64,000 nucleotides of DNA, from contig OZ007569.1 of the NCBI GenBank assembly GCA_963931925.1, forward strand, positions 50,836,101 to 50,900,100. Reading direction: 5' to 3'. Position 1 is the stretch's first letter; each line of letters starts with the position of its first letter. Below the pieces are notes generated by a model that was not told where the DNA came from, ran no database searches, and was given only the letters and a program-made list of their open reading frames with translations. Positions 26,292 through 39,460 of this stretch are shown here, one piece after another. The DNA is from Onchidella celtica (taxonomy: Eukaryota > Mollusca > Gastropoda > Systellommatophora > Onchidiidae). The translations under genes were made by a program, and so were the position numbers.

Positions 26292-29200
26292 TCAATCAGA
26301 CCCTAATGGCTTGGCCAGTTTTTTGTTTTTTAAAAATTTCTTGGCATCTTTGGTCAATTCTCGCACATCTTCCTCTGCGTCATAGTCTGAATCATCACCC
26401 ACTGACTCTTCTGACCGCTGGGTGCCATCATCAATGAAACTGTCATTGTAATCGTAGGTATCAGGCAAATCGTCATCATCATCTACACCATGTGTGACCA
26501 GTCGAGTGCCTGACAAAGGGAAATCACAGATTGATTGCACACATTTCAGAGCCAAGACACAAAAAAGGAAAGAACTGGTTTCTGTTTGGTAGCTATTCCA
26601 TGAAATTTCTGTTTCATTTTTCAACTTCCATCTGTTGCAAAGTTGAAATATGGTTAACAAAGAAACAGCAAAAACAGAAAGAAAAAATAATTTGTGGTGT
26701 ATTTTGCAACACCCCACATTAACAATAAAGAAAACTATATAATAAATTCTGAAGGAAAAGTACAATGTCATCTCATAGTTTTACTTCCATTCAGATTTTA
26801 TATTTTCCATTGTGATCTCAAAAGGTTATTCTGACTGTGTACAGGAACTGAAGACTGACAGCAATTTCCCCTCCCAATTAAGTGAACGTGTCTAGCACTA
26901 CAATCATTGGCCTACGTAACTATGCAGTTTCCTTTACCTGCTGTGGATCTCTGTGGTCGGGTGGGTTTTTCTGGGCTTGTTCTGCTCATGTCTTTCTCTT
27001 TTCTAAGAGTGGGAACAGAAAACATGTGAATACACGAATGGTTTTAGATTTTGTAAAGAAATGGTAAAATCTACAGGCGACCATGAGGTTTTTCAATAAG
27101 GACTTTCAAAATCTTGAGAATGTCTACAGAGTAAATGTCATGGTTTCTCAGCTTTTTTTTAATATGAATACAAAGACATTATTTTTTTATCTGAGTTAAT
27201 CTGCAGATAACACTTGTGTACAGTTATTTAGTCTCAGTAATCATGAAAAGGTGAATTAATCATTTCACTACAATACCCTATAGTCCATTTCACTTTACAA
27301 TTTTGGTCTCTTTGTCTGAAAGAGTTCTGGAACAGCATCATTGGTAACTGTTCATTTTCAGACAAGCAATATAGAATTTTTTTTCACTTATTTAAACTGA
27401 CTATAGGCAAGTCATTTTAAAAACCAAACAATTCCCTATATTTTCCCAGACAATTAGAGTCAAGAGACAATAACATGAGGTTTGGAAAAATATGAAATAT
27501 CATCGAAATAACATAGATACTGCACCAAAGGTGTTTCTCAAAGCCTTGAGATAAAACAGTTTCCGATTCATTGCTAATTTGAGCTGATTTCCACCTTGAA
27601 CTGGTGGAGACCATGAACAAAATTAAATTCAGAAACTTAAACTCTTGTGTGCATTAAACAAAATGAAGAAATGACAATGAACTGACTTGCTGCTTTGTTT
27701 GGGACTTGAACCATCTTTCTCCTCTTCATCATAACTAGAATCGCCTGGATGACAGAATGTGCGGAAATGGACAGGGTTTTTTCTGAAATAAATAAATATT
27801 ACATTTTATGAGTTGTAGATTACAGAATAAATTTGATGAGTCCATGTGACAAAATAGGCAACAAATGTCCTCAAAAACAAAACAAAAATTAGATTTCTAT
27901 CTTTTAAACCAAATAAATGCATATATACAGCATCAGCTTTAATGAGGCAAAGATCATGGAACAGGCAGGTGTTTCCCAGAATGTAAAAGAAATGCATTTC
28001 TTGATTCAACAGAACAGATAACAAAGATATAATAAACATGAAATGTTGAGATAAAATCCCATTTAAAGCCAGTACCCAGGTTAAATGTTTAATCCTTCAT
28101 AAACAGGACATAAAGATTACAAGTTGAGGAAATACTTGCAACAATATACAATGAATTCTAAACAACTGACTTAAAGTGTGCAGAAAATCATCAAGGAAGG
28201 ACTACAAATCATTAAGCAAACTCACAAAACAACATTTGTATAAAACATATAAATGTTACGCTGAATTTACAAGACTTTGGTTGACATAAAAATATCACTA
28301 CCGATATACAACATATTTTGGTAAAATTCTCAAAAGTTGTTTTGTACAGATCTGGAAAAAGTTTTGTAAATGGGTGTAAAAAGTTTTAAACCGGTGCTTT
28401 AAACTACATGGTTTATTGAGTAGAGTGGTAGGGGCCAAACCCTCTGGTGCTACTGCAAACTGACACAACATTAAGATTACTCACCTGTAACACTTTTTGC
28501 CATACTGGCAACGCTCTCGTCTTCTCTTTTTCTTTTTATCATCGCCACTCTCTTCCGATTCTCGAGAGACAGCTCCACCTCTCCGTTTTGACGGACGTGG
28601 TACATAAGGTTCATCATCCTCCATAATATCTTCATCCTCATCCTCCGAGTCATCTCTGACTCGACTTGGTCGACGTCCTTTCTTCCTTCCCTTGCCTACT
28701 GCTCCTCTCTTACTGGGTCCCCTAGGTGGGCCTTTATTCTTGCTCACTTTAAAAACCTGGAGAAAAATATGAGTCGTGATCACATTTTTATTTCAAGGGT
28801 ATAGAGAAAAATGTCTTGTCTATTCTAATCTGCCTTTTTATCTCTGCAGTGCTATGTATTTCATCTGTTTATCAGTGCTCATAATTTCATAAAATCGAAT
28901 CATGGTTTTTCAACAACAGGGATGAACAACTTTATGTGCCGGAAGGCCACACTGCAATACATCAAAATGTATTATGTACAATAAAGTGTTATTTATTGGG
29001 AACTATTTTATACTTACAGGCTACTTTATAACTTGAAAGAGAGTTCTAAGAGCTTTAAGTGATAATTTATCACATACATTATACAATGTTTTATTTGGTT
29101 GCCTTACTGATTAGTTTTAATTTAAATAAAGCCTGCTATTAAATGAGATTTATAAGAAAAGTGAAAAACTTGCAATGACACAATTATTGGCTTGTTACAG

Positions 29201-32200
29201 CTGTCAACATGCTTACCAAAAAAAAAACCCTCACAGATCTGTAATGACATGACATCCAATGTCACTGTCTGTCCTGGTACACAGAGCAGCATAAAGGAAT
29301 GGGATAAACTGGGTCTGCAGTTTACCTCCATGCTTGAGTAAGTTTTCATAGCACCACTGCACTGAATGAAGCAGGAATTTATCAAGTAATACTCACAAAT
29401 CTTGCACTCAGTTTTTCTTCCAGATATTTTTTTAAAAAACTAAACGGAACTGTCACCTATTGTCGTAAATATTGAAGAGAAATTTATGGATACTTACAAA
29501 TGCAATAAAGCTTTTACCTTCTGTTTCTGCGAGCTGCTAGTTGTTTTCTCCCAGTCACTGCCTGAATCATCCTCTCCCTCAACTTGGAAGTCACTGTCTT
29601 TATCTTCATTTTGATCTTCGTCATCGTCAGAGGCAAAATCTTCCAGGGCCTCTTCAATCATTGGGTCATCCACTGAAAGTATAAATGAACACGTGCAGCT
29701 TCCTTATCATGTAAAGTCGTCACCTTAGAATGACAAGGTTCTATCTCCACTTTTTAGCTGAACTGAGTTACGCACTACTTCTACAAGCCTTCTCAATTGA
29801 GTATCAGGCCTTCTCCAGTGGGTACCATAGTCTCAAGCAGAGTCAGTGTGTAATTTGTAGGTATTACTAATCAGAAAAAAAGTCATATCTCTAAAAGGTA
29901 TGAGTACACATGAAACTTCAATCATCAATTTTTCAAAAGATGATGCGAGTTAGAACCTTGTTTTTTTTAAGGGGAAGAAGTGCTGACATAGAAGCCTCAC
30001 TACCTGCAAACATCTGCCTACATAGGGTATAACAGCTTCTGCACATGTGACAATAACATCTAAGAATCTTACTTTATGCCAGGAGTGGACTCTTTAATTT
30101 GTCTTCTGATCTGAGCTTGGAATACCAAGTAATATTTGCCCACCAGCACATAACTTCTACAAAGCATCTTTAGGGTATTCTCTGCTTCCTGAACTCCTCA
30201 CACAACCAGCCTTTTGTTTCCAAAGCACTATAACATAATCTCATTACCAGTCAAGATATTTTAGTTGCACAGTAGTTTTCAGACTTCCCTGGATCACGGG
30301 CTCTATTAAAAACATGATGAACAGAAACATAATCCACAAAATAATGTGCAAAAATATCTATAAACACATGCTCACACATATTTAGCATACTTTCCACATT
30401 CAACCGTATCCTAAGACTGTCAGTGAAACACTTTCGAGTTCCATTAATCCTTATTATGAAAATCTGCAACAGTTTTATGGCAATAAAAAAAGTAGAACTA
30501 GCAAAGCTAGTTGGTCTCCTGCCTTACCATAACTTCCTCGTTTCTGTCTTGCTGCTCTTTGGGGTCTTCTGGTTGGGGAATCATCATCATCATCATCATC
30601 ATCAAAGACGCGTCTTCTGGGTAATGATACTTCCTCATCTTCGTCATCACTTTCCTTATACTTGGCACGGCTTCTCTGTGGAGTTTTTCTGGGAGTCCTT
30701 GCTGGAGCTTTCTTTCCTTTGGCACCGCCCTTTCCTTTTGGAGTTTTCTTGGGTTTGGGTTTGGACTTTTTGGGAGAATAATCATCATCATCTTCACTGA
30801 AATCATCTTCACTCTCACTTGCTTTTCTTTTCCTCCGGCCTCCACCTCCCCTTCGTCTTGAAGTCTTCTCTGGGACATAATCATCATCGGATGGCTCATC
30901 GTCAAAGTCATCATCACTGTCTTTTGCTACTTTCCTCCTGCTTTTCTTCTGAGGAACATACTCCTCTTCATCATCATCATCTACAAAGTCCTCCTCTTCT
31001 TCATCATCATTGTATTTTGGTTTGGTCAATTTTGTGCCTTGTGGAGAGAAATAACAAAAGAAAAAAAAAAAGATTAAACTTCCATCTTACATGAAAAAGA
31101 CTGAATGCTGATCCACATCAAAACCTTATTGTCTGACTTCAGTCCAAAGTGCAAGAATAAAGTTTGAGTCTCATCAGCCCTTATTTTTTTTATTTATAAA
31201 AATAAAGCACAATTCTTTTTTTATTAGCTGCAGTATAAAGTAAAAAAGAGGTAGTGACTGATTTTTTTTAATCACGACACATCATCATTTAAGTCCTATG
31301 TCTGGTCTCTTGGCAAATCCGCTTTTTTCCAGAAATTAAAAAACATTAAAGCCTAAATGGGAATGTTACTTCGAACACATGCTGTGAAACCATAGGCTAA
31401 AAATGCTGATATTAAACCCATAATGGTCGACCAAAGTACCAAAGAACTTCAGGAATCATTTGGATAACCAGAGTACAGTATCTTGGGGGACATAATCATG
31501 CTATGACTTGTGCAAAGGAATCAGAAATGGGAACCACATCTGAAGAAAAAATGCTGAGCTTAACATGGCAATTTACCACAACAGCTGACATAATATAAAT
31601 TTCATAACACTGATGCAAAGCTTCAAAATAGTTTCCCCTTTTGGTTGCTTATGAGAAGGTTGCTTAAAAAGAAAACAATATTACCTGAAATACTGACTTC
31701 TCCCGAGAGTTCACACCTTCGGGGAATATCACATGATTTATCCATGTCAGAAGTTTCAATATCATATAGTATAAATATCAGTGGTCAATGTTACAGTTAG
31801 CAAATGAGGATTATTTTGACGATTGCTCATTCTGCAAACCTGTGACCTACCTGCTGGTCGTTTACTGACAGCAGTAGATATTGGCTTCTTGGTTGGAGTC
31901 TTCGCTTTGACAGGTGAACCTGCGACTTTTACCATCCAATCTGGCAAAACTCTCTTCTTGTTCAGTGGCATTGCCATGTCACCGTGCATTCTTGGTCCAG
32001 ATTTTTCAGGTGATGTTTCCTAGAATTAAAAAAAAAAAATGATTAAAACTTGGATGGTTTCCCTTTGGTTGAAAACTGTATACCAAGAGTGGCATATGTT
32101 GTGTTGACTACTGTCAAAATAACACTGGCTTTGGAAAATTTTGTTTTTTCACAGCACCCACCCCCCTCCACTGCCCCAGGAATGAAAAACATTTTGTTTA

Positions 32201-35200
32201 AATCTTAGTTGGTTTCCCTTATATGGAAACCAAATACCAAGAGTGAAGTATGTTGTCTTGACTACTGTCAGAACAAAACTGGGATTGGAAGAGTTTTTTT
32301 AATCACAGCTCCCAAGTCACTCCACTGTCCCAAGATGAAAACAAAATTTATTAAATCATAATTGGTTTCCCTCAACTGAAAAGGGTATAGTAAGAAAGGA
32401 ATATGCTGTCTTCACTACTGTCAAAACAAAACTGGCTTTTGAAAGGTTTTTATTTCACAGTTCCCATGCCGCTCTACTGCTCCAGGGAGGAACAAAAATT
32501 TTTAAACCTCAGTTGCTTTTCTGTTAAGTGAAAACTATGTCAAGAGTGAAATATGTTGTCTTGACTACCAAAGTAAAACTGGCATTGGAAATGCTTTTTA
32601 TAAATACAACTCCCCCCCCCCCCCCCCCCCCCTCCAAAATTCTCAAATATCAAAATATACCACATGAAACTGTTTCTGGAGTCATCAACAAACTTACTCT
32701 TTCTTTGATGCAGATAAGCTATTTGCAAGATTTTGAAGCTGAGAATAGAGCTTTCCTTTGTCATACCACAAAACAATGGCCTGGACATGTCATGGAGTAT
32801 TACTGAGCAAGAAAGCTATATTTATAATCAATATGACACTTCTAAAGCCACTCTAAGAAGTGTACAATTATACACATTACAAACACATGTGAACATTCTC
32901 ACCGCTTTTTGGTCCTCTTCACCATTGTCTGTCTTCTCTTCCTTTTTTGTTTCTGTCAGCTTACTTGCTTCTTTGCTGACCTCTTCCCACTCCTCTTCAG
33001 CATCTGGGCTCACATCAATAAACAGCATAAAATCATGAATAGGAATGAGAAAAAAAAAAAGTGCCAATGTCTCAGTAGGCTTCTAAACTTACAGAAAAAT
33101 TGTGATGTAAAAAAAAAAAAAAAAAAAATCAGGTTTCACTACAGCATCTCTCTAATTTAATTTCTAGGAAGAATTAGAAAATGGTGTCAAAATTTAATTA
33201 AAATAAACAGGCATAATTTGATGTTAATGAAAATCATTATTTTGCTGGATGCATTAAACACGGTGTGGCAATGTCTGGAACAGTTTACTGATATCGCCAG
33301 CAAATGCTTATCCATCTTTGTGTTATTGACTTATCAAAAACAGTGACCATATTAAAACAAATGTTGGGTGTCCTTGTTTACCCTCTTTGAAAATTTCTGT
33401 CCTGTATTTGATAAATAATAGGCAGCCTTTTGGGGTTTCCTTTATCAGTGAAATATGCCAATGTCTTTATAATTATTGTTTAAAGGCTGATGCCAATATC
33501 CCGAAATTGATTTTAATGCCTCCATTTGTTGAGTTCCACAATCAGTGCTGTGGCGACATAAATGTTGGACATCTGCAATTAACCAGCAGGAAATGATATT
33601 TATATTGTTAAAGTTTTTTTATATTCTTATAACTGGCCATGACAACAAAGCAAATTTACCTTTCTCCTTTCCTGCAGGTTTTTGTTTAGTTTTCTTAATG
33701 CTGTCACCGTTTGCCACTTTCTCTTCTTGCAAACCATCAGCTTTCTCCTCCTTTGGTTTGATTTCCTCTTTCTCTTCCTCCTCTCTGAATAACCAAGAGA
33801 AGACAAATGTTATGAACAAGGTTAAGTTATTAAATGCACAGATAAATATTACTTAAATGCGTTGCCCATTTGAAACACTTATTTGCTCTAAGTAAAATCC
33901 ACTGTCTTGTGCACAGTTTTAAACAGTTTCGATACACTGGTCAATCTCTTTATAACAGCAATTTCCAATTCCTCTTCAGTCTACAAAATATCAATAATTA
34001 AATTTTTGCAAACATAAGCATGTTGAAATTTGCCACATCAATACCAAATCATTTGAAAGCTTTTTTTTGCCAAATTACATTTCAATACCAAAGTGCCTTT
34101 CTCCCTCTCCATCAGCCATCCACTGTATATCCCAAATAATTCTTCCAATAATGTGTGCTATTGGCATTTTCATCCTTGGTCATGTATTATGTCAAACTAG
34201 TGAAAACTTAAAACATGTTTTTCAATAAACAGTCCTTCGCATAAAATAAAAGAAATGCACTAAACACAGCAACTGAAAAAAAAAAAGGCTATAAATGCAA
34301 TGACAAATCATTGCAAAGAATATTTAAAAACCTAACCTTTCCTTTCCATTGACTTGTGGATAAGCCACTTTGTAAAAGAACTGGTCTGGTAGTAACCCAA
34401 ATTCATCACCATGATCCAGTAGCTGTTTCACATCTCGGGTCAAAACTTTTGCTTCCCTTTGTTTAACAGTCCGTAAGAAACAAGGGTTGGTGTGTGTCTG
34501 GAAATGTTTCAATATCAGGGTGAAAAATGTCATGCTCAATATAGTAAAGTTAATAGTCTATCTTGACATTAGACAGTATGGTACCTTTAAGTTTAAGATT
34601 AGAACCATGCATGATGGCACAATAAAAAACGGTTATTTATGGAAGCTTTTTCTGGCAGCTCAAGGATCATAAATTACTATCAATTTCAGCAAGCAAACCA
34701 ATTTGTGTGACCACAACTGTCAAAATAAAGAAGGAAGCACATATCTGATCATACTAACCATATCATTAATACAATATCCAATATCCAGCACCAAAACCGA
34801 AAAGCATCTATGCAAGAAGAAAACTGGATAAAGGAGCCCAGTTCGTAGATTCATGAAATCATTTTCATACAATTTCAGTCATTCTTCCTTCAACAAACTT
34901 TGTCATTTCTGATTTTCTGTGCCAAGTGTCATGACAGTAATAAGTGGCTGATTTAATGAAATAAAAAGATAAAGAAAAACTGCTTAAATCATATTACAAG
35001 TTATACAATGTAATATTTTTCTGGTTCTGTCACTTGCTAAGGGTGCTGCATTCAAACTGCACACATACTGATAAAAAAAAAAAAAATGTAAATTCGTTAC
35101 CGGGGTAAGGTATAGCTTTCCATCTGAGACTTCAAGCAGAGCATGACTTCTGGACACTCTCTTGTCTGACACCTACAGGCAGTGAGGTTAAAAAGTATGT

Positions 35201-35680
35201 AAAGTTAATTGTAAATGTGATCATAATTATGCCTCAGGGAAAAAAAAAAAAAACACAATTCACTTCAAGCTCTGAAATAAAATTTTGCTGTATTAAAAGC
35301 TATTAAAAAACACTAAATGTTGCAGATTATGCAAAATAGTTGAGCATTAAAAAAAAAAAAAAAAAAAAAAAAGGCCATAAATTAGGCAAAACTGGCAGCT
35401 TTTTTTGATGTGAGAATGACACAGAAGTCTATCTTCCAATGTTTCTAATCTACTGGTATATCAAGAACTTTTCAAGGTATCTAATGTTGTATTACTATTT
35501 ATATGTAATCTGTTCACTGTTTCACACTGTGGAAAATTCTGCATGACTAAAGATGTTTTGCTAAGCTGAACAAAACTTGTTTCTAACCTGAAGAAACTGT
35601 CCTCTGCCTATGACTGTTGCCTCATCTGGGACATCAATGACCAGCTCACCCCCCACTTCCTGTAGGGTTATGCCAGGCAT
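26292..35680 (-). CDS. APLF: Aprataxin and PNK-like factor (APLF), DNA-break repair factor and histone chaperone
   Basis: Nuclear protein of non-homologous end joining that links XRCC4/XRCC1, Ku, poly(ADP-ribose) and histones. Coding exons in transcript order: 35680-35588, 35172-35101, 34497-34337, 33784-33660, 33003-32903, 32019-31851, 31037-30528, 29672-29518, 28756-28485, 27782-27687, 27002-26938, 26509-26292. All phases agree, giving 2037 bases and 678 residues (human APLF has 511). FHA domain 1-109 has IGRG (24-27), RVSRSH (36-41) and THTN (56-59). The Ku-binding motif KKRVLPDWM is at 205-213. Residues 241-544 are alternating acidic and basic sequence. The PBZ finger has Cys545, Cys551, His558, His564 and ends HPGD. 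The C-terminal chaperone motif includes YDYNDSF and EEDVRELTKDAKKF. The start was chosen because MPGITLQEVGG aligns with the vertebrate N-terminus. Confidence 0.94.
27687..28756 (-). CDS. APLF: APLF PBZ zinc finger, encoded across two exons
   Basis: Exons 28756-28485 and 27782-27687 join within an Arg codon to encode RCQYGKKCYRKNPVHF followed by RTFCHPGD. This fits the poly(ADP-ribose)-binding zinc finger pattern C-x5-C-x6-H-x5-H exactly, with the CYRKNP core. The intron splits the finger between its two Cys and two His ligands. Vertebrate APLF has two such fingers. I find only this one, and the following exons go to the acidic tail. Confidence 0.93.
30528..31037 (-). CDS. APLF: APLF large low-complexity exon with repeated Tyr-Val-Pro motif
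   Basis: A 510-base exon encoding residues 241-411. Blocks of Asp/Glu alternate with Lys/Arg blocks. Acidic residues followed by Tyr-Val/Ser-Pro and then a basic cluster occur at Tyr267, Tyr294 and Tyr327, and again at Tyr513 in a later exon. A run of eight Asp (386-393) is a pure GAT repeat. Several Ser/Thr-Pro-x-Lys motifs resemble linker-histone tails. This exon largely explains why the protein is longer than vertebrate APLF. Confidence 0.85.
31851..32019 (-). CDS. APLF: APLF exon with Ku-binding motif
   Basis: This exon encodes KKRVLPDWMVKV. It matches the APLF-type Ku-binding motif (basic residues, then x-L-P-x-W-M) that docks on the Ku80 von Willebrand-like domain in vertebrates. Ser/Pro/Lys-rich linkers surround it. 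The residues Leu, Pro, Trp and Met that matter for binding are all present. Confidence 0.88.
32042..32634. repeat. Four-copy minisatellite, unit about 150-155 bases, in an APLF intron
   Basis: Four diverged tandem units begin near 32042, 32197, 32350 and 32501. Each carries a GGTTTCCC-like start, then AAGAGTG, TATGTTGTCTTGACTAC, AAAACTGGC, TTTCACAG and a C-rich end. In the last unit the C-rich end has grown into a run of over 20 cytosines (about 32610-32631). Non-coding. Confidence 0.82.
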
Positions 35681-37327
35681 CCTGTTCTGGGGTCCCAAAC
35701 TCCACTGGGGACAAAATAAAATATATATATGTCCAAAGTCTTGATGATTGATAAGCAACCTGTTTGTCACAAAGATGAAAATGAAATGGGATATCACACA
35801 TATCAACCAAAATAAATAAAGGAAGATACATTGTTACTGCCCCTAGCAAGTACATGTGTCCCTGTCTAAAACAACACCTTTAGTAACCCTAGATCCTGGC
35901 CTGGTTGTCAATTCCACTCAAATGAGACTTTCTTCTTTCACTATAGAGTGTAATGCTAAGTTTGCAGTGTGTGGCCTCCCTAACCTCTCCATGATAGTAA
36001 ACATGTATTTCCCAGTTTCTCTCATATGATATTTTCAAAACAGCATATTTAGTCTTATATTTCACCAGAAACTGGCACGGACTGACTGGAACATCTTGTC
36101 TACTTGCTGTTTTTGGCATTCTACTAATAGTTACTAGCAACATGACAGCAACATAAAGATAATAATTACTGTCACATACAGTTATCATGTATTCTAATAC
36201 TGTTCCTGTAAGCATTATATCAAATAAGCCTAATGATCAATTCTCAAGAGTGATTTGCTCAAATATCAGCCCTCTGTTTCTCCAAACTCCAAGTTACTGC
36301 CAATCATTATGACCAAATTAAGTAACAAAATTGAGTACAACCACATTGATGTTAGTTAGATGTTATTCTTGCTCCCTCAACACACTTGTGTCAGTCCACA
36401 GATTTGCCCTGGTTTAGGAATTAAATCTCACATATAATCATCTGCACGTTTCCCTTTTCTTTTTCTTGTGCAAAGCTGAATTGTCTTCTTTTACTACCTT
36501 CTCATTAATTGCCATTACTGCCATTTTTCAAACACTTACTACATGATGGGTTTGACAAGATAACAGAACCAAACCATCACATAATTTCCACCTGGTCTGG
36601 TTTACCCAAAGCAACAGACTCTAAAATTTACAAATAAAGACAATGACCGGCAACAGAATTGGTAATTTTCTCAGAGTTTTTTCCTGATGAAAAGGTGACA
36701 AATATGAAGCATTTCCTCTGGTATTTTTACAAAGGAACTAATTATCATGGACAGACATAGAGCAACTTATCAATAATAAGAAATACCCGAGCTACTTTTG
36801 ATTTCATGGACGAACATCAAGTCAATAGTTTGAATTGAAAAGATTTCAGCATGCATCTCACCCCAGTATCGCCAGATTGCACTTTTTAATGTTCTCAGCA
36901 ATTAATTTATTGAGCCGCGTGTTAATTATAAACATATCTGTATAGAGGGTTAACTCGCCAGGGGCAGAGGACCTCCCGTGCACGGTTGCTCCTAAAAGTT
37001 GCGTGCTCTATCATCTATGGGAATCCGTATGGCCTCGCAGTTTGGAATATTATATCTCAATACTGTACTTGTAAGAAAATCTGGCCATGAAACACATTCA
37101 GGAGAGTCCTCTTCCTCCCTTTGTAATATTTTCCCACATCAAATTTCTGATCATCAGTAGGCTCCTTACTAGTACCATGACATGAGTATGATGAATTGTA
37201 CATACACCTCTTTATAAAAGATGTAACAAGTGGATGAGACCATTGTGTCTGATATAGTGTAGGGGTCACAGGACACATAAACAGGCTAAACGAGCATGAG
37301 AAAAAGATGAGCTGGAGCAACTAAGTA

Positions 37328-38135
37328 CAGTGCACACCACTTATATTGAGATCGCTTATATAGACATTCTCTTTTATCGACATGATATATATATACTAAG
37401 TACGTAATTTTTTTCCTCTTTATTTGTTAGTAAATGGATTCCTCTATATCGACATCCTCTCCTTTTGACTTCTCTTACATCGACAATGTCGATCAAACTC
37501 GGTAAGCGGAGCAGGCCCTATTTTTGTGCACAAGAAATCGCCTTGTCCCTCCCTGCTCCTTCAAACTAGAAGTAAGAGGCGAGCCATATGCCCTTTGTGT
37601 GTCACACCCTGGGTGGCAGGTAAGGAGACGAGTGGTGGGCACAATAGACTTACGAAACCAAATGTAACCCCGTGGCTCCGCAGAAAGGGAAACAAAGCGG
37701 TTTGTGTTTAGTTTCGACTATGGTCAGCGGGGGAGGGAGGCGTTACAACTGTGTGCATGTGTTTGTATACATGTGACGCGTTTACGCATCCACCCATGCG
37801 CTGACTAGGTCGTAGATCTAGTTTGACTTGTGCAGTGAACGGGTCTTGAGTTTCATACGACCGTTAAGAATCACTTGTATCAGTAGTAATCCTTACTGTC
37901 TGTATTCTCGCAAGATCTACCATTTACACTCAATTCCTTTTCAAGGCTTAAACTTGAACTTCAACTAAACGATCGGGGCATGGTTGCTTCCCATTACGTC
38001 AAAATACAGCACTATTACTTGCTATCACTGTGGTAACCCACCTTTGCAATGAAAGAACCCCATCTTAAAGAGGTTTTTCTTATCGACACAAAATATCTGG
38101 ACCCTTTTACACATCTAAATATCAGGTGTGCACTG
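37328..38135. mobile_element. Pogo-like MITE in the first APLF intron
   Basis: 808 bases flanked by TA on both sides (37326-37327 and 38136-38137). The ends are perfect inverted CAGTGCACACC and GGTGTGCACTG. The interior repeats TATCGACAT-like units also seen near the ends of the element at 7495-8548, so the two belong to related families. There is no transposase frame. Confidence 0.72.
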
Positions 38136-38846
38136 TAGAGATGCTGCACTGCTAAGCACTCCAGTCGCACATAGTGCAGTTGAGGAATCGTCAGATTAAA
38201 ATAGACGAGTCAACTACATGGGAAGAAGAAGAAGAAGAAGCACAAAAGTAACACATTGTTGGACAAGGGTTGCAAAATGTAGAACACTTCCGTGGTCTTG
38301 TGTGCTTCCTAGGTGCACAGGCAGGTGAGGCAAAGACACCCTTTGCAGGACTGGGGTTAGGGGAGGCAATCCGTAAATTTTCCGATGTTTTGAATGACTA
38401 CATCCTCCCATGTAATTTGAACATTCTAATTTCAGTCATGAGAGCATCACTGCAATGCATTCTATCATTAGACATGCAGATTTACTTTTCTGCACCCGTC
38501 TGTGATTATATAAGCATTTTTTATCCGCATTTTGTGCGCAGAATCTAGAATCTAGAAGTGAGAACTGTTCTGCAAGGTGCAAGAAACCAAGATCTATCGT
38601 CATGGTCGTATTGTTTCAGACAAACCGATGTAACATTCTTTGCAATCGACCTTTTAACGTGTCCTTGTATTAAAATATATACCAATGTACCTTCATAAAT
38701 GCCTGAAGTGTACTTTTCGATTAATTTTTCGTCTCAATACCTACCAATAGGCTCAGAATCGTAAATTTTCAGCACGGAAAAAGAGACGCGTGAATATTTC
38801 TAAACTTTTTCATTGAAAAGTAGATTTAGAAATAAGAGTACTCTAC

Positions 38847-38881
38847 CTTTGCGTCGTACTCGTAGTTTTTGTTTTCGCCAT
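38847..38881 (-). other. APLF: Probable APLF 5' leader exon (only its 3' part located)
   Basis: On the minus strand a donor (AAAG then GTAGAG, boundary 38847/38846) follows a short open frame starting at an ATG at 38881. The next acceptor is CAG at 35705, just before the exon with the real start. Joined normally, the frame from 38881 runs through the main ATG in another frame and stops within two dozen codons, so it would be an upstream ORF. The 5' end of this exon is unknown, and it is inferred from splice signals only. Confidence 0.35.
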
Positions 38882-39460
38882 GAAATAATCAGGAAAAATA
38901 TAATTTAAGACAAATCAGTCAAATTTTGCAGGCTGCAAAATGATCGTGAGATTTCAAACTTGTATTTTACAATGAAAAATGTTTGTACCCCACTCCAGGT
39001 CTTTAGATGCCATGTAAATGTGCTGTTCTTGCAAATCAGAAAAATAAAAAGCAGGATGTGCCTGACAATAATGTCTCTTGTGCATTTTCCCCCTTTCATG
39101 CATTATATATCTGGTTTATATAATACAGTAATAGTTCAATTCCAGCGGGATTTTTTAATAAACAGATTAAAAGCAACAACAACAGCCATAGCAAAAAGAA
39201 AACAAAAAAACACGCCACATCATTTAAAGTAAACGGCCAAATAATTTTATAAAGGAAAATGTATTTTTTATTCGCGGGGAGATATATAAGGTAATATAAT
39301 TGATAGCCTCTTTTCATTGTAATGCAGATGGGGCATGAAGCAATAGCTTGATACAATTGTGGCAGAGTGGATCACGCAAATAATCATCGCTGGAGGTGCG
39401 TGTATTTGCCCGTTTTTTTTTTTTTCGTATAAGAGGTTTGATCATTCATTTTCTTAGTCG

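Noticed and set aside
30423..31094. Plus-strand and alternative minus-strand frames over the large APLF exon
   Set aside because: They are shadows of the GAT/GAA-rich APLF coding exon, rich in His or Met because of the trinucleotide repeat.
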